The notes below the pieces were generated by a model, which ran no database searches, was not told the DNA's origin, and was given only the letters and a program-made list of their open reading frames with translations. Of a stretch of DNA of 64,000 nucleotides, positions 53,064 to 64,000 are shown piece by piece (position 1 is the stretch's first letter; the number at the start of each line of letters is the position of its first letter). Origin of the DNA: Adiantum capillus-veneris (lineage: Eukaryota; Streptophyta; Polypodiopsida; Polypodiales; Pteridaceae); NCBI GenBank assembly GCA_014529385.2, contig CM043963.1, positions 74,073,912-74,137,911 of the forward strand, written 5' to 3'. A program made the translations under genes and the position numbers.

Positions 53064-55566
53064 TTTTGATGATTTGTAAATAGATCTCCAACATCTAAAG
53101 ATAACTTTATCACTCATGAACGCCTTTGTTCAATTAGATTGCAAGTTTAAGGTATGGAATGTTATTTTCTCTCTCTAAACTAAGAGAGAGAAAATGATAT
53201 AGCCAAAATGCTCTAAACAAAGGTGCAACCCCAAAGAAACTCTACTCTACTCTACTGATACATTACTGCTACGTATTTGTGTCATACTTCATGAGACATC
53301 TTTGTGCATGCCTCTCCCCATCAACAAATAGCCAAAAGCATGAGACGCTCTCCTCTTTGCTTCCCTTGCAAGAATGCGAGCGGCCATGGCATCCACCCAT
53401 GCCTTCCCTACAAGAGCAGGTGTGCCCTAATGCAGCAACGTCTAGGCAATGCATCTCTATGGCGACGGTCCCTACAACATTTTTGGCATGCAACAACTTG
53501 TGCTTGATGCCACCTCTCATCAAAATATGTTCTCCTATGCCGGCCCATCATCAACATCACAATTCCCACCACCATCATTAACAATACTATCAACAAAGCT
53601 TGAAACTTTAGGAATTGATGGAGTTCTACTAATGTCAAGCACCCATTCTCTCGGGAGCATTAAGATGTAGGGCACCCACAATCTATTGGGTCCTCACCAT
53701 CATCAATAGCTTTAATTACATAAGGTCCCATATTTGCAGATTTCTTCCTCCTTCCATCTACCTCTCTCTCAATACATGAGTTTGAGTGTGTAGTTTGCAT
53801 CCTTGGCGCCGCTGACCAAGGCGGTGTTGGCCATTATGTTTAGCCAAGACTTTGTCCACATTACAAAGTAGTAGTTGCTACCAAAGTATTTTTGCAACTA
53901 TATCACTCTAAACTTCATGTTTAGATTGCTAGAGGATAAGCCTTCATAGTTCTCAGCATGTTTTGATGCTTCTAGGGAGAACTAAGTGTTAAAAATGAAA
54001 GTTATGAACAAACTTACAAGAAATGCATAGTCTTTTTTTTTTGCCAAAATTAGCACTTTTATGATTTTTTGGTGGCTTTTTTTATATCCAAATGCAATTT
54101 TGATTCTGTAAGTGGCATGTATAACATAAAGCTAATCTTTCTTGAGTTTTGGGGGACCTAATACGCTATATAGCATAGCATATGATGATGGTTGAGTTTT
54201 TTGATTGCTAAAGAATATGAGACATTTTAGTGTAGCAAGTATAGCTTTCTCAATATTGCTAGTTTCTTAGGCCAATTCTATGTATATTGTAGGTAGTAAC
54301 CATATCTAATCATAAACTACAAATCTGGCTAGATATTGAGTAGTTTCTATGGGATTCTAGAGGTCATAATGCTAAACCCAGTTTTCTCATGTTTGCTGTA
54401 TTTAGCACTTCATCATTGTCCCCAAGGTTCCACTTAGTAAGAGATACATTATTCTTTTGACATGCTCCATGGCTCCTTTTGAATCCAAAGGCCCAAAGGG
54501 AACTAAGAAAACATGTATATAGTATCAATATTGAGCGTGTCTATAGAAACTTTGATGATAGGTCTGCAGAATGGCAAAAATGCAACTTTTTTGTACCTAT
54601 TTCTTTTGCCCTCCCAAAAAAAAGTGAGGCAAAAGCAACCATATGTTTTGATCACCAACCCATTGAAGTTAACAGGGCATTTTATCTCATGTCCTACAAA
54701 AATACCCACTCTTATTTTTATGCAATCAATCGTAAGAAATGGCTTTTTAGGGAAAAATGCACTCGTCCATCAACTTTGGAGGCTTATTGTGACCAAGAGA
54801 TGAGAAATTTTACAAGTTTCTCATTTTTGACATACGTAGTAGTCATTAAACTATAAGCTCATGAAAGGATTTTTCAAAATGAGTGGATCTACTATGGTTT
54901 TGAATTTTTTTTCCAAAACCGTGAAAGGACACTTTTATGTCTTATTAGGTTACCAGACTAGTGCTAAGAATGTGAGGAGAGCATATTGCCATACATACCT
55001 TATTTTGAACACACATCTTGTATATTTCAGTAAATTTCTTTACTCTTTTTCATCCCGCAAATCATCTATTAGTACAAGCTAATACAACAAAGACGAAACG
55101 TCACACAACAACCATCAAAACTATAAGGAAAACATAGCATAAGAAGAAGCTTTACTTGCATGAAACATAACACTTTCATGTTAGGTTCCATTGTGATGAC
55201 CCCATTTCCAACCCCTAGGACAATTGTTGAGCCAAATGCATTTGGAAGACCTACGCCACCCAAAGCAACACTAGCTACTTGCAAAGCTAGCTTCTACATT
55301 GACAACAAAAAAGCAACGTCATCACAAGATTATTCAACATCAAATATTCACACCTTAAGCAATCGCTCATCAATAACCTGGATAACTATTTGGTCTTGAG
55401 CTTGCATCAAAACATTTTATTAATTAGGTTTGCTTGGTCATTACAAAAGCAAAAAAAAAAACTCAATTTGTAAAAGCTCTCCTTCAAACAAAAAACAAGG
55501 TCAATAAACTATTAAATATACCTTGTAGTTGCACATCTTCCTATCAGCGTGTTGTCCCGCATCTTT

Positions 55567-55792
55567 TGTTACCATATATGTGTTAGTGATTTGTGTGAAC
55601 ACTCTTAGGGCCGCCGTGGTATTTTTTCTCTCACTAGAAGGTTTTTCCTCCCGTGCATTGTATATGTGCCCATCGTTCTAGGGCTAACTTATCTTTTCAT
55701 TGTGCACTAAGCAATATACTCTCTATTGTGAGCCTTGAGATTCTTCATCTTCTCCAAGCTATGTGTGCATCCTTGCAACCCTAATTCCAACA
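55567..55792 (+). repeat. Cop2 5' LTR (226 bp)
   Basis: It starts TGTTACCATATATG and ends ATTCCAACA, with TATA-like TTGTATATGTGCCC (55659-55672). A primer site, TTAGTATCAGAGC (55794-55806), follows. Confidence 0.94.
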
Positions 55793-55966
55793 ATTAGTAT
55801 CAGAGCAGGTTGCATCCTCTCGGGCATAGTCGCAAGCGTCAGCATCACCCGCCTACTCACTTTCTCCAATTTGGGTGAGCTGGTGAGCGTCAACAGATCG
55901 ATAAATACTTTCAATGAGCTCAAAAAGAGTGGTCTGCTCAAAATTTTGATTTGGTCTCGTTTCGGC

Positions 55967-58327
55967 ATTGATGATTACTCTAGGCATGCATGGGTGTATC
56001 CCCTTAAAGCTAAGTCCGAAGTGTTCATGTGCTTCAAGCAATATCTAGCTATGGCTAAAAATGTCTCTAATGTACCATGGGCACCTCCGTTCATATCAAG
56101 GGTGGAGTATATGTCTGATGGGTTTAATGGATTTTTGGCTAATCATGGGATAAACACCAATGTATAGTGCCATATACACCTCAGCAAAATGGTGTTGCTG
56201 AAAGAAAAAACAAGTCAATTATGGAGATGGCACAATGTATGGTCAAGACTCAAGCTTTGCCACATTTGTTTTGGCTTGAGGCTACCATATGTGCTACCTA
56301 TGTACTTAATAGGTGTCTTGCCAAAGCCGTGCAGTCTATGACTCCTTATGAAGCATGGCATGATAAGAATCCATCTATTGATCACATGCACGCTTTTGGT
56401 TGCTTAGCTTATGCTTTGGTGCCACAAACGCAGTGCAAAAATTGGATGATAGGGATGTTAAATGCATTTTGGTTGGTTACAATATTAATATCAAAGGTTA
56501 CAAGTTATACCATCCGCAAGCGAAACAAATCTTGGTTTCACAAGATGTGTTTGTAGAAGATTATGTTCAGCTTTTGTTATCATGTACCAGAGATAGTAAT
56601 GTAAGCTCACATGACATTTTTGTCACTTTGTTGCCTTTTTTTAATGGTGTAAACTTGAATGTAAATTCCAATGAGGAAAATGTACAGCCTATGGGGTTTC
56701 TAAAAATGTTACGGAGCAACCTATTACTAATGAAAATGTACATGATGTGCAAAGGGCTCAGAATGAGGAGGCTAGAGGTATGCCAAAATGGCTAGTGCAT
56801 ACTTTGTGTGACAGTAAATTGGATGCACCTATGTCTAGTAGTGCTCATTCAGGTTCTTGCCATGCATCTTATGTGTTAGATTGTTATGCTTTGGTTGTGT
56901 CTAGTTCATGTGATGAGGAGGAACCTCTTTCTTTTGATGAAGCATAGAATTTAGACAATTGGATGGCTGATATGTAATATATATGATGCACTTATAGAAA
57001 AGGACACATAGACTTTATGTGATTTTCCTCCTGGCAAAAAGATCATGGGTACAAAGTGGGGGGTTTTACAAGTTGAAACGCAAGCCAGATGGTGAGATTG
57101 ATCGCTATAAGGCTAGACTTGTTGCAAAAGGTTATGCATAGTAGAAAGGCATTGATTATGAAGAGACTTTTTCTCCCACTTGTCGTATGACTACTGTTCA
57201 TTTGCTATATGCATTGGCAACTCATTTTGGATGGGATGTACATCAACCAGACATTGTTAGTACTTTCTTGAATGGTGATATATTTGAGGAAGATTATGGA
57301 ATACGAGTATAACGCAACCTCGTGGCTTTGTCAAGAAAGGACAAGAAAATAAAGTGTGCAATTGTAAGAAAGCTTTGTATGGGTTGAAGCAATCTCCTCG
57401 TGCTTGGTATGAGAAATCTGGCACTCATTTGGTTAAATGAGGCTTTTGTAATAGCCCAACTACAAGCAATTTGTATATCAAGCGTGAGGGTTATATATTT
57501 CTCATCGTCAATCTACATGTGGATGATTTGCGCATCATTACTTTGTCATACAATTTAAGCAGTGTGATGGAGGTATTTCCTTATGTCAAACAATCTAGAT
57601 ACAGACATTACTATGTATGTTTGGTCCTGAGGATTATAAACCTATTTCTACTCCCATGGAAAAAGGTTTGAAATGAAATCCTCATGATGCTGGTGATCTT
57701 GCCAATGTCACTCTTTATCCACCAATTGATGTTGGATGCCTTATTTATATATGCAATATGAGGCCAGATGTTCAATTTCAATCTCACAAGTTATCAGATT
57801 TATGCATAGCACAAGGTCTAAGCATTGGCAGGCTATTAAGAGGATCTTTCACTACTTGAGAGGCACTTTAGATCTTGGCTTGTTTTATGCCAACGGGCGA
57901 TAATTTCCACAATATTTGCATGCCTTTTTGGGACTTAGATTGGGCAGGTTGTTATGACACACGAGTGTCCACAAGTGGTTTTTGTTTGATGCTCGGTACT
58001 TCATGCATATCATGGTTGAGCAAGAAGCAACCTATTGTCGCCACTTCCAGTTGTGAAGCTGAGTACAGGGTAGTCTTCACAGCAACAACGGTTGAGTATG
58101 TATAGTTGAGATGCCTTATGGCTGATTTGGGTGTTGGACAAGACATTGCAAACATCATCTACACTGATAGTTAGAGCGCATTGGCACTTGTGAGGAACCC
58201 AATTTTTCATGCTCCACAAAGATTTGAGGTTGCTTCCCTTTATGAATTGATCACGTCCTCAGGGCATGGCACTTTCCTTTACACTATGTGCCAGCTCTCG
58301 TTCACCGCATCACTTCTTGGGGGGATT
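55967..58327 (+). pseudogene. Cop2 pol remnant: integrase, RT, RNase H
   Basis: Integrase motifs are IDDYSRHAWVYPLKAKSEVFMCFKQ (55967), PYTPQQNGVAERKNKSIMEMAQ (56170) and ATYVLNRC. RT is shredded but shows LCDFPPGKK, ITQPRGFVKKGQENKVCNCKKALYGLKQSPRAWYEK (57310-57420) and a VDD-containing LHVDDLRI (near 57520). RNase H shows DLDWAGCYDTRVSTSGFCLMLGTSCISWLSKKQPIVATSSCEAEY (57927-58065). Each segment matches Cop1 pol closely. Stops occur near 56166, 56946, 57140 and 58104, among others. Confidence 0.92.
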
Positions 58328-58546
58328 TGCTACCTTATATGTGGTAGTGATGTGTGTGAACATGCTTAGGATGGCCGGGGCATTTTGTCCCTCACTAGGA
58401 GGTTTTCCCCCGTGCATTGTATATATGCCCATCATTCTAGGGTTAATATTCCATTGTGCACTAAGCAATATACTCTCTATTGTGTGCCTCGAGCTCCTTC
58501 ATCTTCTCCAACCTGTGTGTGCATTCCTGCAACCCTAAGTCCAACA
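58328..58546 (+). repeat. Cop2 3' LTR (219 bp)
   Basis: It starts TGCTACCTTATATG after the polypurine-like GGGGGGATT and ends AGTCCAACA; its TATA-like TTGTATATATGCCC lies near 58415-58428. Confidence 0.93.
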
Positions 58547-58993
58547 TCTTTAAACCATTCAAGGTAGTGCAAGCAACATTGATAAGTGTATGTATGCAAA
58601 AAATCTACTATGTGTGGGAGGAGGAAGGGATGTAGAGGTCATTCATACTCCGAAGAGAAGTGTAATCCTGTGTTTCAAAGAAATGTATTGATATATCATT
58701 TATTGAAAATCATTAGATGTGAAGAAAAATCAAATATGTCAAGTACAAAGGAGGATCAAGAACCAAAGTACTTGACAATGGAGCGCTACCATGTCACCAT
58801 ACAAAAAGCAACATAGAGTTGAGAATCTTCTCTTATGAATCTATGAATCTTGCTCAACTTTTTGTTCGCTTGAAAAATCTTGCTCAGTGTTTGGAAGGAC
58901 TCTTTTTTGTTACTTTCTGGTCTATTGAGCAAGTATTTTTAATGTTTTCATGATTGAGTATGATAAACTTTTTAAAAAGATATTATAACAAAC

Positions 58994-59026
<33 letters not shown>

Positions 59027-60581
59027 GACACACACACACACATAGACAAATCCCTACCACCACAAGTACTTACACACACTCTTGCACTTAGACACTCCTT
59101 TCACGTGCACACGTTGGCACTCACATACACGCTCACACTTGCCATCAGCGTGTACTACCACTTGTCCTTGTCTTTTGCACCCGATGGTTTGCACCCATGC
59201 ACCCACCCCCACACCCTCTCACACGTTTTCTCGCACACACTCTTGCTTGAGTAGATTTCATGAAATTTGAGGTAAATTTCTCAATAGAAAAAAAAGGAGG
59301 GTCGTTTCAAAAGCTTTTGTGACCATCAAACAATTTTTTACCAAAAATAATAATGTTTGGTGGCATGCAGCCCTTAAGGTCAAGCTATGCTTTTGGAAGA
59401 AACAAACACTATCTTTTTATTGATTTTTTCCTCGTAACAAGTAAAAGTTAATTTTATTATATGGAAAATTATACAATTGAGATAGATGTACAAGTAATAG
59501 AAAACCACACCTGCTTGCATAGTCCTCCTTAAAGTCAGAAGAGGATGTCTATAACAAAACAAATAAAGAAGAAATGCGGGGATTTTATTTTTGTGAGATT
59601 TTGTTTTCGTGCTTTTGCATTCATGTTGTGTTTTTAGAGATTTTTTATGTAGATTCTTAGCCATTATTCCCATACAATTAAGCTAGCCATAATAAAGTTA
59701 TTGAGCGAAGAAGAGATTAGTCCATACATTAGATTTAGAGTTTAGAGACATTGTCCAAATCAAGTCATACCACAAACTACTCTGCATAGCAAAAACTCAC
59801 CGCAAGCACAAAAGGCGCACACAATTTATTTTTTTTGCTAGCATCTCCTTTGTCCAATAGTATGTTTTTCAATCCGTAATCTAGCCACCCCAGCATGGGC
59901 TTCCATGAGGTTTCCACATTTCTAAAAAAATTCTTAGAAATTTTTACCCACCATACATATGCATAAAGTTGTAAGGAATTTTCCAAAGCAAGCCATACCA
60001 CAATTACTCTTTTGCATAGCCAAATACTGACCACACCCCTCGGGGGATTCACTCTATGTAGATCCTCTTTATCATGTGCATACAAGGTAGGTCTGATTAA
60101 AGAAGTTATTGCTAGAAAAGAGGCATCTAATATTGTTCTCGCACAAGGAAAGTATCCCCATCTATGTTGACTTTGTTGAAGGGTCGTCAAGTGGACATAG
60201 CCATCAACGATTCAAGGTTTAACAGAGGTATAACACAAATTTCTCAACATGTTCATCAGAAAAACCCTAATTCCCCTCCTTCCTTACTATGTGCCTAGTC
60301 CACCTCCTCTCCAAATTCCCTCAACTCTCTCAAATAAGGAAACATTTCCCATGGTCTCATGTAACAATCTTCCCTTTAACTTTGTAGCTTCCAACATTCA
60401 GCACAATGTAAAGCAAAGTTCAAATAGGGAGATTGGGAATCCCAAATTAGACAAGGATACTTAGGTTCTTGAGGCCAGATAGGATGCTCCCCCTTCACAA
60501 CCTTTACTTGATCCTCTTGCTAATGAGCACATATCTCAAACCCCAGATATTGTACATGAATCACACCAAGTGCCTTTTTTT

Positions 60582-60583
<2 letters not shown>
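58547..60583. other. Unassigned with an (AC)n microsatellite
   Basis: No recognised gene. An AC run lies at 58991-59042, followed by CACAC-rich sequence to about 59240. Two similar stretches, CAAGTCATACCACAAACTACTC (59761) and CAAGCCATACCACAATTACTC (59990), suggest an old duplication inside a 137-codon minus frame that I do not recognise. Confidence 0.4.

Positions 60584-60623
<40 letters not shown>
60584..60623 (+). repeat. G40 homopolymer run
   Basis: Forty consecutive G residues directly after nine T residues. It is the longest homopolymer in the window. Confidence 0.95.
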
Positions 60624-60624
<1 letters not shown>

Positions 60625-61436
60625 CACTTTATAATTATGTGACTATCATGTGAGTACAACAGATTTCTTTTTTTTTCTCACATTCTCCCATACAGAAGGG
60701 AGTTGTAAAATGGTCTTGGAAAAAAAAGAAAAGGAAAGGGGTGTTTTTTATTTGTCAGAAATTCATAGATAAGGAGTTTTATAAATAGTTCATGAATGCA
60801 CATGATATACACAATTTATACATAGTGACTCCCTCAAGCCAAGCGTACACTAGAGAAGGAGAAGATGGACCTGCAATTATTGAAATCCAAGAATTAGAAA
60901 ATTGGCATAAACTATTGCATGATAGAGTTTCCATTGGCCTATATCATGGAGCAAGGCCTTCAATTGAAGCCTTGAATTATGGATGGTTCACAGTTGGGAA
61001 AATGGAAAGCTTTTTGCATGCCATGTTTAATAACCTCAACAACCACTTTTTTTCACAGTGGTCTTCAAGTTATTAGTCATGGCAATGGGCCCCCACAACA
61101 AATACTTCTATCTCCTTCTTCAAATGGCATTTTGTATTCAATCTGAGACAAGGTAGGCCCTCAGAGGTGCCTATATGTGTAGACTACCTTGGTAGTTAGG
61201 TTGGTAAAGTTCTAGGCCAAAAGTCAAGGGGTAGTTTTAATTTTAAAGTGGGATGCTCAACTTATCATTGAAGAGGACACCATGTAGGGACTGAAACAAT
61301 TTTGTCCTATTAAAGATTCATTAAGGGTAGCCTCCATATCTTTGAAAGGTAATATACAAAAAAATTATCACTGCATGCTTTTATTGTTTTAATCAAAGAC
61401 AACTAAGCAAAGGCTCTCTTGGTCATTATCCTGCGT
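60624..61436. other. Unassigned; one 94-codon frame
   Basis: The frame at 60792-61076 (MNAHDIHNLYIV...) has no motif I recognise. Because a copia RNase H relic follows, it could be decayed pol sequence, but no RT motif is visible. Confidence 0.3.
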
Positions 61437-61905
61437 CTTTATTACTTAAAAATTGATATGCTACAAAATATGCAATGCAATACTTGAAGGGTACATTAGA
61501 GTCTAGACTTATGTATCAATCGTGAAAAAATGGATCTTCTCAAAGCTCTCTCTGTAGTTAACTTCTTGGATATTTGCATGCAAATTTAGCAAGCTCACAT
61601 TTATTTTATGCTCTACAAGTAGAAATTGTTTTTTCTTTAAAGGCTTTCTAGTATCTTGGGCAAGCAAGAAGAAACAATGTATTGCGGTCTCTATAACAAA
61701 GTCTAAATATGTGGTAGCTTCTATTGTCGATCATGAATTAGGAATCTAAGCATTGCAAATACAAATTCTGCTAATAAATTTAATTCAGATCTTTCTAGTA
61801 TGCCAATAAAAAATATTTTGATGGGCCTTAAGTACATGGAGCTTTTTCATTTTGAAATTGTTGAAGAGCCCATTTTATCTCAAAGGCCACAAAATACTTG
61901 ATCAA
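61437..61905 (+). pseudogene. Decayed copia RNase H
   Basis: Fragments in shifting frames read ATKYAMQYLKGTLESRLMYQ (near 61455), GYLHANLASS (near 61568), then SGFLVSWASKKKQCIAVSITKSKYVVAS (about 61640-61725). These follow the order of copia RNase H: the RYLKGT helix, the GYxDAxWA strand and the SWxSKKQ...SSTEAEY segment. At least five stops or shifts are present. It is the oldest copia relic seen here, and no LTRs are identified. The family is unlike Cop1 and Cop3. Confidence 0.65.
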
Positions 61906-64000
61906 ATGTTGTAGCATTGGATTCCTCAATGCATGGATCCACACCTAAAAATATATCCATAGTGTTTTCCCTCTCAAAAATTGGCTAGCCTTAACATTCA
62001 TGATGCCTTCAAGAGAATGCATACAAGCTCTCATAATATCCTTGGAAGTGTCAACCATATTGGCATCATCTTGGATTATTTTTACCACACTTTCCTTAGC
62101 ATGTTTCTTCTTAAGCCTAGCAAAGAACCCTATTGATTTTCCATGGGTGTCCTTTAGTTATCTACCTACAACAAAGAAATTTAGCTTTATGTACTAGTAG
62201 GTGGTGCAAACGACCTCATTAAGTGGAATATCAAAGAATCCCTTGGGTCTTATGTCCTTTTTTATATCTTGCCTAGGTTTCGCAAGTTTCTCCAATTGCC
62301 TTACATCATGTCCCTGAGTCGTTGCTATAATAATTATAGAATTTTTTTACTTAATATAACTCAAGTGCCTTACATCATGGCGATGAATCTCTACATTATA
62401 TTCTATAGAATCTCTTACTGAAATGCGTGCTTCTCTTTTCTACACCTTTTTGAACTCTTTGTATACATGCTTGAATGCAGAAGCATATGGAGTCCCAACC
62501 CATGAGAGAATTCCCATGCTAATTAGCTAAGGCAATCAAGTGTAATACATCCTTTTGAAACATGCAATGATGGATCAGATTATTATTAACCATAAGAGGC
62601 TTGGCATATCAAATTGATTTTGCATTCAAATGGGCATTATCAAACAAGATCAAAATAAGAGCAAAGTTTTTAGATAATATTACAATGGCGTGAATTAAAT
62701 CGTGAATTTACAATATATGGCCATTTTGGGAAATTGTAAAAAATGTGTAACTCCAATATTTTAATATGCCTTTGTACGACTTTGGTCTTTAGCAACTTCT
62801 CTTAATTGACGTTTGCTCAGTTAACATTCCCCCCTTTCAATTTTAGGGCCCATCCTCGGGCACTATTGAAAATTGTTTGTGGAAGCTGTGGAAGGTTTTT
62901 AATTGGTTGTTGATGGGCTATCTTTCGTTGTCAATGAATTTCTTGATAAGGTTCATTTTGTTGTAGCATCTTCATTGGTCCGAATTCTGACGTGAGAGAT
63001 GATGTCGCATTTGTCCGTTGTAGCAACATAATGACAAGGCTTTTGTTTATTTATTGAGAGTATGTACAAGGGAAGTAGAATGATAAGGATCTAATTAGTG
63101 TCTAATACCTGGATGACCAAAGGAAAAAAACCTAGTGGGAAAAAAGTTCCTTTGGGATACGTGCATTATTGGAGTACTTCTTAGCATGGGAAACATTAAT
63201 AAAGTACTCAAGGAATTATTTGCTGATGGATATGGAAATAGGAGGGTAGAATGATGGGAAGTTGGTTTGCCTATTGTAGTCCACTCAAGGTGCATGGCTG
63301 GAAGCAAAAAAGAGTGTCTAATTCATATGTCCAATGATGGGACATCCTATACGCATACACAAAAATGCATGGGAAACAACATGTTGTGGCAAAAAGAATT
63401 TTGAGAGGCTCTTCAGAAAGAAGGTGTAGCTAAAAAAGCATATGTCATGGCTTTACAAGCTGGCACCCCTTTGAGAACGGTTTTTGAGGATATGTGCCCT
63501 CATCTTACTATGCACTATGCGTGAGTGTTGGACTCTACATCACTCCACCATGATTAAGTTAATACTTTGACTCTTATGCTCATCTTTTCCAGTTTGAGCG
63601 TAAGCCTAATAACTACGACTCTCAGCACATAGTTTAATATGACTGAAAGCTTTGGGACTGACGCTTTGCTCATTTGTAGCTTAGCAGCCCGACTCTGACT
63701 ATACCAAAGAGTGTTTTTTGCACCCTGGCGACTTGACTTTTCACATTCTTGTGCTTACTACTACAAACATCTCTTCTAGTAGTAGTAAGCTTGAAAACTC
63801 AAAAAAAGGTTTAGTGAAGGACCATGTTGGCATTGAAGGTTTCTTTTGCCATACATGTTTAATCATCTTTGAATCTACAACTTTGGTTGTTGAGTTGTCC
63901 TTCTTCAATGGTGAAGACTCCATTGTCCATTTGATTCTCCAATTAAGCATGGAATCTTTGAGATTGTCGTAGGCCTTTGTTTGACTCATAGCATTTGAAG
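61906..64000. other. No recognisable content
   Basis: AT-rich sequence with short open frames on both strands (for example 62000-62197 plus and 63741-63989 minus), none with identifiable motifs. No repeats of note are seen. Confidence 0.4.

Larger units (their letters stand above)
50541..55566. other. Unassigned, low coding potential
   Basis: I see no transposon domain, LTR boundary or gene. It holds a GA run (51721-51750), a 57-bp duplication (52950-53063) and A/T-rich stretches. Several frames of 60-125 codons exist, but none has recognisable motifs (for example 52109-52429 minus, 54479-54856 plus). Confidence 0.4.
55567..58546 (+). mobile_element. Cop2, internally deleted copia element of the Cop1 family
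   Basis: LTRs at 55567-55792 and 58328-58546 match the Cop1 LTR in layout (TGTTACCATATATG...CCAACA), and a perfect TSD TCTTT flanks the element (55562-55566 and 58547-58551). The leader after the primer site resembles Cop1 up to about 55966, then jumps directly to integrase (IDDYSRHAW). Gag, protease and the integrase zinc domain are missing, about 1.9 kb compared with Cop1. The rest of pol has many stops. Confidence 0.94.

Noticed and set aside
53279-53581. 100-codon plus-strand frame ending in a His-rich stretch
   Set aside because: Low-complexity CATCAC triplets generate the His run; no domain is seen.
54479-54856. 125-codon plus-strand frame
   Set aside because: No recognisable motif and no homologous copy in the window; insufficient to call a gene.
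59777-60190. 137-codon minus-strand frame
   Set aside because: No motif I recognise; it spans an apparent internal duplication, and a coding origin cannot be supported.
60792-61076. 94-codon plus-strand frame
   Set aside because: It has a protein-like look (ENWHKLLHDRVSIGLYHG) but no family I can name; kept as unassigned.
63741-63989. Overlapping open frames on both strands near the right edge
   Set aside because: Neither shows a known motif, and both being open suggests low stop density by chance.

Overview
The window reads as plant nuclear heterochromatin-like sequence, and almost every recognisable feature is a retrotransposon or a relic of one. The plant assignment rests on three things: Ty1/copia and Ty3/gypsy elements with plant-type primer-binding sites (TGGTATCAGAGC type), a chromodomain integrase, and LINEs with an APE endonuclease, a reverse transcriptase (RT) and a C-terminal CCHC (zf-RVT-like) motif. 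A large repetitive genome such as a fern's would fit, but I cannot prove the lineage. I saw no convincing host gene, tRNA, rRNA or CRISPR array.

Layout. 1-3407: LINE-A (minus; its 3' end lies off the left edge). 3427-4213: LTR-like sequence. 4231-7920: two 5'-truncated copies of the same LINE family (LINE-B, LINE-C) joined head to tail through (TC)n tracts; LINE-B keeps a 673-codon open frame. 8211-22022: copia element Cop1 (minus), whose 5' LTR is split by a complete 8.7 kb chromodomain gypsy element Gyp1 (minus, 13219-21901) with a perfect 5-bp target-site duplication (TSD). 22023-24753: LTR end, primer site and decayed gag of a second gypsy-like element. 24763-27014: LINE-D (minus). 27015-28043: 3' part of a gag-only copia-like element Cop4. 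28044-28715: LINE ORF1 fragment. 29640-35770: copia Cop3 (minus), cut in its RNase H by a three-LTR element (29756-33456). 35775-39583: a second LINE chain (LINE-E, -F, -G). 39599-45130: LTR fragments, simple repeats and unassigned DNA. 45138-50540: LINE-H, split by a 2.6 kb non-autonomous LTR element with a perfect TSD. 50541-55566: nothing recognised beyond short repeats. 55567-58546: Cop2, an internally deleted relative of Cop1 with a perfect TSD. 58547-64000: simple repeats, a 40-nt poly-G run and a decayed copia RNase H.

The main observation concerns the LINE family. Every copy that keeps its 3' end finishes with the same ~55-bp signature followed by a (TC)n tract instead of poly(A). Several 5' ends also start directly after a TC tract, often the tail of an older copy. 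This suggests that new copies insert into TC microsatellites, including those made by earlier copies, and so build head-to-tail chains. Recombination between TC tracts is the main alternative. The other notable items are the LTR-internal-LTR-internal-LTR element and two non-autonomous elements with short repeats just before the polypurine tract. Most coding regions carry stops or frameshifts, so they are annotated as pseudogenes.
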